A stretch of DNA of 64,000 nt from Paenibacillus contaminans (GTDB lineage: Bacteria > Bacillota > Bacilli > Paenibacillales > NBRC-103111): positions 150,256 through 214,255 of the forward strand of contig NZ_QMFB01000016.1 in NCBI RefSeq assembly GCF_003285015.1. Reading direction: 5' to 3'. Positions 1 to 8,165 of this stretch are shown piece after piece (position 1 is the stretch's first letter; every line of letters starts with the position of its first letter). The notes beneath the pieces are model-generated. The model saw nothing but the letters and a program-made list of their open reading frames with translations. It was not told the DNA's origin and did not search any database. A program made the position numbers and the translations under genes.

Positions 1-419
1 CTACGAGTTCCGTGTTTGCTTTCGTAACCAGCTTTAGACTTGATGACGGACTAATGACATCGGTTCGTTAGGCGTGTACGGATCAGGAAGGAGCGCCAAA
101 CGTCTTCAATGGACATTTGGCATTGGCCCGCTAATGAAAGGGGCCTTCTAAAAATATAAACAAAAAAGCTTCCAAACCACAGCTAAAGTGAGGGATGAAA
201 GCTTATTTGATTGCTAAACAGCTCGTTAAGGAGCAAGGAAAAGGGGAATTGACTTTCAGGATGCCTCCGTTTATGCCAAAACCCCCCGCCCTTGATGGAT
301 ATAGATGTAGAAATGATTTTCCAGTTACCTCAGACTTTCACAAGAGAAGAAGGGGCCCTTTTGGAAAGCCCCGCCTATTGTTTCCGTCAGATGCGAACAC
401 GTCTGGGGCAGCCGTTATA
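1..419. other. gene-free window edge with several hairpins
   Basis: No convincing gene is seen on either strand. The open frames near 195-630 run into the 3' part of the aminotransferase gene on the other strand and have no ribosome binding site. Three hairpins are visible: GCCAAACGTC/GACATTTGGC at about 97-123, GGCCC/GGGCC followed by TTCTAAAA at about 128-150 (possible plus-strand terminator of a gene left of the window), and AAGCTT arms at 167-204 whose minus-strand reading ends in a T run (possible minus-strand terminator). A weaker GGGGC/GCCCC hairpin at 352-372 may end the aminotransferase transcript. Confidence 0.5.
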
Positions 420-1595
420 TTACGTTTGTTTCTTGGCGGCACCGCAAAAGCGCTCGAGCGCTTCCTGCAAAATCGCACGCGGACAAGCAAGATTGATGCG
501 CAAATATCCTTCCGCTTCCGTTCCGAATACGGAGCCTTCGCTAAAAGCGACCTTCGCCTTCTTGAACATCAGATCCTTCAAGCCTGGAACATCTAGACCT
601 AGTCCGCGGCAGTCGATCCACAGCAAATAGGTGCCCTCGGGACGCATCGGCTTCACTTCAGGTAATTGCTCGTTCAAATAGTCGATCGCGTAATCGACGT
701 TTCCTTGCAAATAAACCTTCAGCTCGTCAAGCCACGCTTCCCCTTCGTTATAAGCAGCCGCTACGGCGTCCACATTAAAAAAATGCATCATATGCAAGCT
801 TAACGTCTTAAGCCGGTAATCGAACTTCCGCTTTAGCTCCGGATTCGGTATCGCTACGAACGAAGATTGCAACCCGGGCAAGTTGAAGGTTTTCGTCGGG
901 GCCAGGGTGGTCAGCGTAAGTTGTGCGATTTCATCCGACAGCGATGCGAACGGAATATGCTTATGTCCCGGCAGCGCAAGATCGCAGTGAATTTCGTCGG
1001 ACACGACGATAACGCCGTATTTCAAACAAAGCTCGGCTAGCTTTTCCAATTCCCCGCGTTCCCAGACGCGTCCTCCCGGATTGTGCGGGCTGCACAACAG
1101 CATAAGCTTCGCTCCGCCCTGCATCAATTGCTCCAAATGCGCGTAATCCATTTCATATCGTCCGTTGTTGATGACAAGCGGATTTTTGGCGACTTCGCGT
1201 CCGTTCATCTTGATCACGTCGTAGAACGGATAATAAACCGGCGATTGCAAAATAACTTGTCCCCCAGGCTCGCTGAACAACTCGACCGCAAGGCTTAACG
1301 CAGGCACGATTCCCGGCGTATCTGTCAGCCATTTCGGATCGATCGCCCACCCGTGCCTTCTAGCAAACCAGCCGGTAATGGCGTTCACATACCCCTCCGA
1401 ACGAACCGTATACCCGTATGTTCCCTGCGAAGCCCGCTTTACTAGCGCTTCGACGACGGCCGGAGGACTTTCGAAATCCATGTCCGCCACCCACAGCGGC
1501 AGCACGTCCTCGTTTCCGAACAAACGTTCGGATTGATCCCATTTATAAGAATTCGTATTGCGTCGATCCAAAATCCGGTCAAATTCGTAAGTCAT
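420..1595 (-). CDS. MalY/PatB-type PLP-dependent C-S lyase / aminotransferase
   Basis: 391-residue fold-type I PLP enzyme of the MalY/PatB subgroup, which cleaves cystathionine or other C-S bonds in sulfur amino acid metabolism; cytosolic. The start YEFDRILDRRNTNSYKWD is typical of the subgroup. The substrate-binding ADMDF segment lies near residue 37, SPHNPGG near 169, the cofactor Asp in SDEIHCD is residue 200, and the Schiff-base lysine in APTKTFNLPG is residue 235. The ATG is preceded by AGAGGTGA. It lies 32 nt downstream of the pyrimidine phosphorylase gene, so the two are probably cotranscribed, although no functional link is obvious. A regulatory MalY-like role cannot be excluded. Confidence 0.88.
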   Translation of the reverse strand: MTYEFDRILDRRNTNSYKWDQSERLFGNEDVLPLWVADMDFESPPAVVEALVKRASQGTYGYTVRSEGYVNAITGWFARRHGWAIDPKWLTDTPGIVPALSLAVELFSEPGGQVILQSPVYYPFYDVIKMNGREVAKNPLVINNGRYEMDYAHLEQLMQGGAKLMLLCSPHNPGGRVWERGELEKLAELCLKYGVIVVSDEIHCDLALPGHKHIPFASLSDEIAQLTLTTLAPTKTFNLPGLQSSFVAIPNPELKRKFDYRLKTLSLHMMHFFNVDAVAAAYNEGEAWLDELKVYLQGNVDYAIDYLNEQLPEVKPMRPEGTYLLWIDCRGLGLDVPGLKDLMFKKAKVAFSEGSVFGTEAEGYLRINLACPRAILQEALERFCGAAKKQT

Positions 1596-1627
1596 AAATC
1601 GTCACCTCTAAAAGTAGTGTGGAATTG

Positions 1628-2965
1628 TTATACATCCAACCTGCGCACGCCGTCTTTTGTTACGACTGCATAAACGAGCGGCTTACGGGCGGGTGCTTCC
1701 CATTCGACGCGATAAGCCGCCTGTACCCGGACGGCAATCTCCTGCAGCATCTTCTCGTCCGCTTGCTGTGCGTACAGGTCGGCGATCGTGTCCCCTTCGG
1801 CAATCGGATCGCCAACCTTCTTGCGCAAGACGATGCCGACTCCGTAATCGATCGCCGCATCTTTCGTCGCCCGCCCGGCTCCGAGCAGCATCGCCGCAAT
1901 GCCGATCGACTCCGCGTCGATATGCGCGACGAAACCTTTTGATTCCGCGATCACCGGTACGACCTTGGCGGCGCCGGGCAGCTTCCCGGTATCGTCGACG
2001 ACCGCAATGTCGCCTCCTTGCGCATCTATCAGCTCCCGCAGCTTCGCTATCGCGGCGCCGCTGCCGATCGCTTCGCGCAGCAGCGACTGCGCTTCTTCGA
2101 AATCCGCAGCCCGCTTGCCGAGCACGAGCATGTGCGCGCCTAACGCGATGCAAAGCTCCTGCAAGTCGGCCGGCCCGTTCCCGCGCAGCGTCTCGATCGA
2201 TTCTTTAACCTCGAGCGCGTTGCCGATCGCAAAACCAAGCGGCTCGTCCATATTGGTAATCAGCGCGACCGTTTCGCGGCCGACCTGCTCGCCTATCGCC
2301 ACCATCGCCTGAGCAAGCTCGATCGAACCCTCCAGCGTCTTCATAAAAGCGCCGCCGCCGGTTTTCACGTCCAGCACGATTGCATCCGCGCCCGAAGCGA
2401 TTTTCTTGCTCATAATGGAGCTTGCAATCAACGGGATGGACTCGACCGTTGCCGTCACGTCGCGCAACCCGTACAGTTTTTTGTCGGCCGGCGTTAAATT
2501 GCCGGATTGGCTGACAAGCGCAAGCCCGTGCTTATTTACCTGCTCGATGAATTGCCCGCGGCTTCGTTCCACGTTAAACCCCGGAATCGCTTCGAGCTTA
2601 TCGATCGTTCCGCCCGTATGACCGAGTCCGCGGCCCGACATTTTGGCTACGGGAACGCCTGCAGCCGCAACGAGAGGCGCCACGATCAGCGTTGTTTTGT
2701 CACCGACTCCGCCAGTACTGTGCTTATCCACCTTTACGCCGCGAATCGCGCTCAAGTCCATTTGTTCGCCGGAGCGTGCCATCGCAAGCGTCAAATCGGC
2801 TGTCTCGCGGGCCGTCATGCCGCGGAAGCATACCGCCATCGCCCAGGCCGACATTTGATAATCGGGTATCTCGCCGTTACAATAACCGTCGATCAGAAAA
2901 GCGATTTCCTCGGCGGTCATTTCGCCGCCTTCCCGTTTTTTCCGAATCAAATCAACCGTTCTCAA
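1628..2965 (-). CDS. pdp: pyrimidine-nucleoside phosphorylase
   Basis: 445-residue member of the thymidine/pyrimidine nucleoside phosphorylase family, cleaving uridine and thymidine with phosphate to the base and (deoxy)ribose 1-phosphate. The family signature SGRGLGHTGGTIDKLE and the phosphate-binding KHSTGGVGDKT are intact, followed by the C-terminal domain with LGAGRATK and RKKVGDP. The frame stays open upstream to 3040, but the protein should begin at TTG 2965 (LRTVDLIRKK): this matches the family N terminus and a GGGAGG site lies about 9 nt upstream. It feeds sugar phosphates to deoB, encoded 5 kb away with the purine phosphorylases; between them sit plus-strand ABC genes, so it is a separate transcription unit here. 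Confidence 0.95.
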   Translation of the reverse strand: MRTVDLIRKKREGGEMTAEEIAFLIDGYCNGEIPDYQMSAWAMAVCFRGMTARETADLTLAMARSGEQMDLSAIRGVKVDKHSTGGVGDKTTLIVAPLVAAAGVPVAKMSGRGLGHTGGTIDKLEAIPGFNVERSRGQFIEQVNKHGLALVSQSGNLTPADKKLYGLRDVTATVESIPLIASSIMSKKIASGADAIVLDVKTGGGAFMKTLEGSIELAQAMVAIGEQVGRETVALITNMDEPLGFAIGNALEVKESIETLRGNGPADLQELCIALGAHMLVLGKRAADFEEAQSLLREAIGSGAAIAKLRELIDAQGGDIAVVDDTGKLPGAAKVVPVIAESKGFVAHIDAESIGIAAMLLGAGRATKDAAIDYGVGIVLRKKVGDPIAEGDTIADLYAQQADEKMLQEIAVRVQAAYRVEWEAPARKPLVYAVVTKDGVRRLDV

Positions 2966-3168
2966 CGTTATTGCCTCCCTGCCGCGACGATATATGTAAA
3001 TTGCCATGCACGTTTCATTATACCTTATAATAGGCGACAACGATAAATCTCATCGGCGTCTTTTTTGACGGAGCGATAATCCGCTTTCCGAAATTCAAAA
3101 GCGACTTCGTAAGCATAAGCTGGGACCGGGGCGTTTACCAAGGTTCCACGATATACTTTCTAAGAAAT

Positions 3169-3207
3169 TAAAAAAGAACGGACTGCCGTCGATCGGCAAC
3201 CCGCCCT
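3169..3207 (-). terminator. rho-independent terminator of the cupredoxin gene
   Basis: Imperfect 13-bp stem (3176-3188 with 3194-3206, loop TCGAT) directly downstream of the minus-strand cupredoxin gene. Read on the minus strand, the stem is followed by a T-rich stretch. Confidence 0.7.
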
Positions 3208-3255
3208 TTTTGGCTGGTGTATGTGTTTCGTCAATGCAGTATCGCTGTTGTCCGA

Positions 3256-3633
3256 TTACTCGACAATCAACTTGGAAATCATGTCCAAATGACCTGTACC
3301 GCAAGGCAGGACACAATGAATTTCGTATTCGCCCGGCTTATCGAAAGTAACCTCTTTAATCGAGTTCGCTTTCGTCAGCGTCACGTCAAGTCCTTTGATT
3401 TCCACTTCGTGAATGCCTTCCTTCGATTGGAAAACGACGTTGAGCGTTTCGCCTTTCGCCACTTTATACTCGGGTTGATCGAACTTGAAGTTGGTGGCTA
3501 CGAGTTTAAGCGATTTGCCCGCTCCCTCTTCGGAGGCATTTTCTTTGGCATGTTTGTTCACTTCGCTAAACAGCCCGGATAAACCAACGACGACTGCGAT
3601 TATGACAAGCCCGAACATACTCCATTTATACAT
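3256..3633 (-). CDS. single-domain membrane-anchored CuA-type cupredoxin (cytochrome oxidase subunit II-like)
   Basis: 125 residues: an N-terminal transmembrane anchor (about residues 5-22), then a cupredoxin domain facing outside. It has the complete CuA ligand set of cytochrome c oxidase subunit II: His75 (GIHEVEI), Cys107 and Cys111 (CVLPC), His115 and Met118 (GHLDM), spaced C-x3-C-x3-H-x2-M. It lacks the two-helix hairpin and the length of a normal subunit II, and no cox genes are near. Likely an electron carrier or copper-handling protein at the membrane surface; short proteins of this type are annotated as cytochrome c oxidase subunit II in Paenibacillus. It has its own terminator and a GAGGGG ribosome site, so appears monocistronic. 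Confidence 0.8.
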   Translation of the reverse strand: MYKWSMFGLVIIAVVVGLSGLFSEVNKHAKENASEEGAGKSLKLVATNFKFDQPEYKVAKGETLNVVFQSKEGIHEVEIKGLDVTLTKANSIKEVTFDKPGEYEIHCVLPCGTGHLDMISKLIVE

Positions 3634-3947
3634 CGATGATTCCCCTCTTTCCTTCTGTCATTTGTACGCATTCCAAAAAATCGTCACCACCCCATTGTAC
3701 AAAAAAACCGGCACAATTCCTTATGATTTTCATGACAAAGTCGTGAAACTTTTGTGACAAATCGGACGAAGTGAACGTTTTTCGAATCCCATTCGTATAA
3801 TTGGCGAACGCAAGCGTAAGCAACCATGGCTTTATTTGCCAACTTGGGCATGATACGATAAAGAAGCCCCAAGAGCAATGAAATGCAGCAAAAAAAGATA
3901 ATCGGGAACGAACGGCAGGTTCGTTTCGAAAGGGGAGCGATAGGGAT
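3634..3947. other. intergenic region between divergent genes
   Basis: 314 nt between the minus-strand cupredoxin gene and the plus-strand ABC operon. TATAAT at 3796-3801 (plus strand) is a possible -10 for the ABC operon, but no good -35 stands 16-18 nt upstream. No gene seen. Confidence 0.4.
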
Positions 3948-4673
3948 ATGATCGAATTAAACGCTGTTTCCAAAACGTACAACGGGACGGTTAAAGCCGT
4001 CGACAATTTGAGTCTTTCCGTGCCGAAAGGGGAAATATTCGGATTTCTCGGCCCGAACGGCGCAGGCAAAACAACGACGATAAAAATGATGACAGGCATT
4101 CATCGCATCGACCACGGCACGATCCGCATTAACGGCGTCGACATGGGGAGCAATCCGCTGGAAGCCAAAAAACAGTTCGGCTACGTTCCGGACAGCCCCG
4201 ACATGTTCCTGAGGCTGAAAGGAATCGAATATTTGAACTTCATGGCGGACATGTACGATGTGCCCCGAGACGTCCGCCAGTCTCGCATCGACGGATTTGC
4301 CGCCCGATTCGATATGCAGCGCGTCCTGTCCGATCCGATCCAAAGCTATTCCCACGGCATGCGGCAAAAAATCATCATCATGGGCGTGCTGGTCCATAAT
4401 CCTCCCGTATGGATTCTCGACGAACCGCTCACCGGTCTCGATCCGAAATCTTCATTTACGCTCAAGGAGATGATGCGGGAACATGCGGACAGCGGAAAAG
4501 CCGTCTTCTTCTCCACACACGTTCTAGAGGTCGCGGAAAAGCTCTGCGACCGCGTCGCGATCATCAATCGGGGTGTCATCCAATTTTGCGGCACGTTCCG
4601 CGAGCTTCAGGAGCATTCGAAGACGAACGCCTCCCTGGAAAGCATGTTCTTGGAGATGACCGGCCATGAATAA
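3948..4673 (+). CDS. ABC transporter ATP-binding protein
   Basis: 241-residue nucleotide-binding subunit with Walker A GPNGAGKTTT (about residue 35), Q-loop FGYVPD, a degenerate signature SHGMRQK where LSGGQ is usual, Walker B WILDEPLTGLD and switch His in STHVLE. It powers the membrane partner encoded immediately downstream; the genes overlap by 8 nt (ATGAATAA), so translation is coupled. The shape (short ATPase plus one large permease) fits the exporter families related to EcsA/EcsB and ABC-2 systems rather than an importer, since no binding-protein gene is present. Substrate unknown. Confidence 0.9.
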   Translation: MIELNAVSKTYNGTVKAVDNLSLSVPKGEIFGFLGPNGAGKTTTIKMMTGIHRIDHGTIRINGVDMGSNPLEAKKQFGYVPDSPDMFLRLKGIEYLNFMADMYDVPRDVRQSRIDGFAARFDMQRVLSDPIQSYSHGMRQKIIIMGVLVHNPPVWILDEPLTGLDPKSSFTLKEMMREHADSGKAVFFSTHVLEVAEKLCDRVAIINRGVIQFCGTFRELQEHSKTNASLESMFLEMTGHE

Positions 4674-6339
4674 AACCTTTGCGCTCACACGAATGTTATG
4701 GAAGAACGGCAGCGGACTTTTCGGCAAAAGCATCGGTAAATCCGGCAGCCGGGTCAAATCGTATTTGCTGACCGCCCTCCTTTTCGTCGCGTTTTTGCCG
4801 CTTGCTTTTACGCTCGGCACGTTCATCGCCAAACTGTACGACGTGCTGGCGCCAATCGGTCAGGAAGGCTCTCTTCTCGGCTTCGGGCTTGCCGCTTCCA
4901 GCATTGTCATTTTCGTGTTCGGCATCTTTTACGTCATCAACGTTTATTATTTTTCCCAAGATGTCGAGCATTTACTTCCGCTTCCGGTGAAGCCGTCGCA
5001 AATATTAGCGGCGAAATTTATGGTTACGCTCGTTTATCAGTATGTAACCGAGATGTTTTTGATGGTTCCGCTGCTTATTGCATTCGGCTTGAAAAGCGGT
5101 GCCGGGCTCTTATTTTATGTTTACGGCGCAATTGTCTTCGCGGCGCTGCCCGTCATTCCGCTCGTCATTGCTTCGATCATCGCGATGATCGTAATGCGGT
5201 TTACGAATGTCGCGAAGCATAAGGATCGTTACCGGATGATCGGCGGAGCGGCGGCCATCATCGTCGGCTTGGGCGCGAACATGCTGTTCCAGAGGTACAC
5301 GCGCGCTTCGCTAAACCCCCAAGAGCTGCAGGACATGCTGCAGTCCGGCAACAATTCGTTTTTGGATACGGCCGTGCAAATGTTCCCGACAGTCAAATTT
5401 GCGGCGACCGCTCTACTCAACGAGCTGGCATGGAAAGGCTTAGCCGGACTTGTGCTGTTCGTCGCCTTGTCCGCTCTCGTCACCGTAGTTTTTATGCTTC
5501 TCGGCGAGTGGCTATACTTCCGCGGCGTCATGGGAATGTCCGAATCCGGCTCCAAAAGAAAAGCGCTCAGCAGCAGCGAATTCGCCAAGGAAACGAAGCA
5601 AAATTCGGCGCTGACGGCATACCTGATCAAAGAAATGCGCATTTTGATCCGGACGCCCGCTTACTTCCTAAATTGCGTGTTAATGTGTTTCTTATGGCCG
5701 GTTCTTCTTCTGCTTCCGGTCATGGCGCAATCCGGCGGTAGGGGCGCTCTGGAATCGCTTGGCGAGTTCATCACCAACAGCGATTCGTCCGGTGCCGTGC
5801 TATGCGTAGGCTTCGCATTATTCCTTTTTGTTGCCGGAGCCAACAATACGTCTCCCACAGCGATCTCTCGCGAAGGAGCGTCCATGTTCGTCAATAAATA
5901 CTTACCTGTGCCTTACGGGACGATGATATTGGCCAAAACGCTGTCAGGATTCGTCCTTTGTATGATTACGATGGTTTTATTGCTTGGGGTAGGCGCCGCC
6001 GTGCTGCATCTGTCGCCGCTTCTGGTAGTGCTGCTGGCTCTCGTCGGCATTCCTGGCATGCTGCTTGTCACGTTTTTCGGCATCTTGATCGATATCAACT
6101 TTCCAAAGCTTCATTGGGAGAACGAACAGAAGGCCGTCAAGCAAAATATAAACGTTTTATTCAGCACCTTGATCAGCGTAGCTTTGGCTGCCGCCGTCGT
6201 GTTTCTCGGCTTCTATTTTCAATTGTCCTTGCCGGTTGCATTCACCGGCATCATGGTCATATTTGTAGTGCTGAACGTCATTCTTTACAGAGTGCTGATG
6301 ACTAAGGGCCCGTTATGGTTGAACAAGATCGAAGGGTAA
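4666..6339 (+). CDS. large ABC transporter permease subunit
   Basis: 557-residue polytopic membrane protein with roughly ten to twelve hydrophobic segments in two halves, separated by a soluble stretch near residues 290-330 (SGSKRKALSSSEFAKETKQN). It is the membrane partner of the ATPase encoded just upstream, with which it overlaps. Single long permeases of this kind are found in Firmicute ABC exporters. I see no extracellular domain typical of bacitracin or lantibiotic exporters and no two-component genes beside it, so resistance cannot be inferred. A strong bidirectional terminator follows. Confidence 0.85.
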   Translation: MNKTFALTRMLWKNGSGLFGKSIGKSGSRVKSYLLTALLFVAFLPLAFTLGTFIAKLYDVLAPIGQEGSLLGFGLAASSIVIFVFGIFYVINVYYFSQDVEHLLPLPVKPSQILAAKFMVTLVYQYVTEMFLMVPLLIAFGLKSGAGLLFYVYGAIVFAALPVIPLVIASIIAMIVMRFTNVAKHKDRYRMIGGAAAIIVGLGANMLFQRYTRASLNPQELQDMLQSGNNSFLDTAVQMFPTVKFAATALLNELAWKGLAGLVLFVALSALVTVVFMLLGEWLYFRGVMGMSESGSKRKALSSSEFAKETKQNSALTAYLIKEMRILIRTPAYFLNCVLMCFLWPVLLLLPVMAQSGGRGALESLGEFITNSDSSGAVLCVGFALFLFVAGANNTSPTAISREGASMFVNKYLPVPYGTMILAKTLSGFVLCMITMVLLLGVGAAVLHLSPLLVVLLALVGIPGMLLVTFFGILIDINFPKLHWENEQKAVKQNINVLFSTLISVALAAAVVFLGFYFQLSLPVAFTGIMVIFVVLNVILYRVLMTKGPLWLNKIEG

Positions 6340-6368
6340 CATAGTTCCTGCTGCGATTCCATAAAAAT

Positions 6369-6404
6369 GAAAGACCGTCCGGCATTAAAGCCGGACGGTC
6401 TTTC
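6369..6404. terminator. bidirectional rho-independent terminator
   Basis: Perfect 15-bp stem GAAAGACCGTCCGGC with loop ATTAAA, flanked by AT-rich tracts on both sides. It lies between the convergent ABC permease and purine phosphorylase genes and can serve both. Confidence 0.95.
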
Positions 6405-6413
6405 ATTTTCCGT

Positions 6414-7277
6414 TTATGAAACCTCTACCTCGCGAACGAACGCCTTTACGAGCTCAATGAACTTCGGCTTCGTCCGGTTCGCGACGGCTACGACCTGCTC
6501 ATGCGTGAGGGGCTCAAGCTCTTCTCCCACCGCCATATCGGTAATACAGGAAATGCCAAGCACACTCAGTCCGCAGTGACGGGCGGCAATCACTTCGCCG
6601 ACGGTCGACATGCCGACGGCATCGCCGCCGAGGCGGGCCAGCATCGTAAGCTCCGAAGGCGTCATGTACGCCGGACCGCTGATCCCGCAGTACACGCCCT
6701 CCTGCAGCTTCCGACCGTCTCCGGCCTCCAGCTCGCCGGCAAGCCGGTGCGCCAGCTCCCTGTACAATTTGCTGTACGCTTCGGACATATCCGGAAAACG
6801 AACCCCCAGCTCCGAATGATTGGGTCCGATCAGCGGATTGTCGCCCGTCATATTAATGTGATCGGCGATCAGCATCAAATCGCCCGCCTGAAAAACACGG
6901 TTCATGCCTCCGGCAGCATTCGTAATGACCAGGCACTCGACGCCCAGCTCCTTCAACACATAAACGGGAAACACGACCTTGCGCATCGCATACCCTTCAT
7001 AATAATGAAACCGTCCCTGCATCACGATTACGCTTTTGCCTTCAAGCGTACCGGCCACGAATTGACCGGCGTGGCCTTCCACCGTCGATACCGGAAAATG
7101 CGGCACCTCGGAATAAGGAATCGTAACCGGATCGGCGACCCGCTCCGCCAAATCGCCCAAACCCGACCCGAGAATAAGCCCGAGCTTCGGGCTTGAACCG
7201 CCCAATCTGCTTTGAATATAAGAAACCGCTTCGCGAATTTGCTCCAAATACGTGAGCCCGCCCACCGTCACCGTCAT
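6414..7277 (-). CDS. purine-nucleoside phosphorylase paralogue with altered base-recognition residues
   Basis: 287-residue trimeric-type purine nucleoside phosphorylase (PNP family 2). Conserved phosphate and ribose site elements are present: LGSGLG (about residue 36), RFHYYEG, TNAAGGMN and GMSTVGEV. The two residues that read the purine base differ from the family rule: the Glu of the usual YET motif is Met205 (GPAYMTP) and the Asn after CIT is Asp247 (CITDMA). In human PNP these positions are Glu201 and Asn243, and Asp at the Asn position occurs in enzymes that take 6-aminopurines (MTA phosphorylase), so specificity may have shifted. It is the last gene of the deoB operon, 36 nt after its paralogue. 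Confidence 0.9.
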   Translation of the reverse strand: MTVTVGGLTYLEQIREAVSYIQSRLGGSSPKLGLILGSGLGDLAERVADPVTIPYSEVPHFPVSTVEGHAGQFVAGTLEGKSVIVMQGRFHYYEGYAMRKVVFPVYVLKELGVECLVITNAAGGMNRVFQAGDLMLIADHINMTGDNPLIGPNHSELGVRFPDMSEAYSKLYRELAHRLAGELEAGDGRKLQEGVYCGISGPAYMTPSELTMLARLGGDAVGMSTVGEVIAARHCGLSVLGISCITDMAVGEELEPLTHEQVVAVANRTKPKFIELVKAFVREVEVS

Positions 7278-7313
7278 CGTGATACTCCTCCTGTCCGCAT
7301 TTTCTTAAGCGAG

Positions 7314-8165
7314 TTACAGCTTGGCGATAATCCCCAGCACCAAGCTGAGGAACGTTTGCTTGACGCGCTCCGTCGTTTCGATCACTTCTGCATGCGAAAG
7401 CTTTTGCTCCAGTATGCCCGCCGCCATATTCGTGATGCAGGAAATGCCGAGCACCTCGATTCCCGCATGCCTCGCTGCGATAACCTCCGGCACCGTCGAC
7501 ATGCCTACCGCATCGCCGCCGAGCGTACGGACCATGCGAATTTCCGCAGGCGTCTCGTAGGTCGGACCGAGCAAGCCCGCATATACGCCTTCTTGAAGCG
7601 CGATACCTTGCTCGGCTGCGGCTTCATGCGCCAGCGCCCGGAGCCTTTTGGCGTACGCCTCCGACATGTCCGGAAAACGAACGCCGAAGGACGGATCGTT
7701 CGGACCGATCAGCGGGCTCCGGTTCATCAGATTGATGTGATCGGATATCAGCATCAAATCCCCGACCCGGAAGCCGGTATTTACACCGCCTGCCGCATTC
7801 GTCACGATAAGCGTCTCGACGCCGAGCGCTTTCATGACGCGCACCGGGAATGTAACGGAGCCGCCTTCATAACCTTCGTATAGATGAAAACGGCCTTTCA
7901 TCATCAGCACGCCTTTGCCTTGGACCGTACCCGCGACCAGCTCGCCGGCATGTCCTTCTACAGTCGATACGGGAAAATGCGGCACGTCGCCATATGGGAA
8001 AACCGTCGCCTCTTCGATCAGATCGGCCAGTACGCCCAGCCCGGAGCCAAGTATTAACCCGATCTTCGGGTTCTGCAATTTCGGCCTCAAGTAGTCTGCT
8101 GCCTCACGGACCAACTGTCCTTGCGGGATTTGGTCCAGCGATCCGCTTAGATTCGAGCTGTTCAT
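7314..8165 (-). CDS. punA: purine-nucleoside phosphorylase (canonical copy)
   Basis: 283-residue PNP family 2 enzyme converting inosine/guanosine and their deoxy forms plus phosphate to the base and pentose 1-phosphate. The active site is canonical: LGSGLG (about 39-44), RFHLYEG, TNAAGGVN, base-recognition Glu204 in GPTYETP and Asn246 in CITNMA. Its ATG overlaps the deoB stop codon (TAATG), so translation is coupled to phosphopentomutase, which consumes its sugar product. This is the B. subtilis pupG/punA position in the deoB operon. The downstream gene is a diverged tandem copy. Confidence 0.95.
   Translation of the reverse strand: MNSSNLSGSLDQIPQGQLVREAADYLRPKLQNPKIGLILGSGLGVLADLIEEATVFPYGDVPHFPVSTVEGHAGELVAGTVQGKGVLMMKGRFHLYEGYEGGSVTFPVRVMKALGVETLIVTNAAGGVNTGFRVGDLMLISDHINLMNRSPLIGPNDPSFGVRFPDMSEAYAKRLRALAHEAAAEQGIALQEGVYAGLLGPTYETPAEIRMVRTLGGDAVGMSTVPEVIAARHAGIEVLGISCITNMAAGILEQKLSHAEVIETTERVKQTFLSLVLGIIAKL

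Noticed and set aside
195..630. Two overlapping plus-strand open frames of 133 and 112 codons
   Set aside because: They run antisense into the aminotransferase gene, have no proper ribosome site and an implausible composition.
1657..2312. Long plus-strand frames rich in Arg, Ser and Ala opposite the pyrimidine phosphorylase gene
   Set aside because: Composition is typical of frames antisense to a GC-rich gene; similar shadows lie opposite most genes here.
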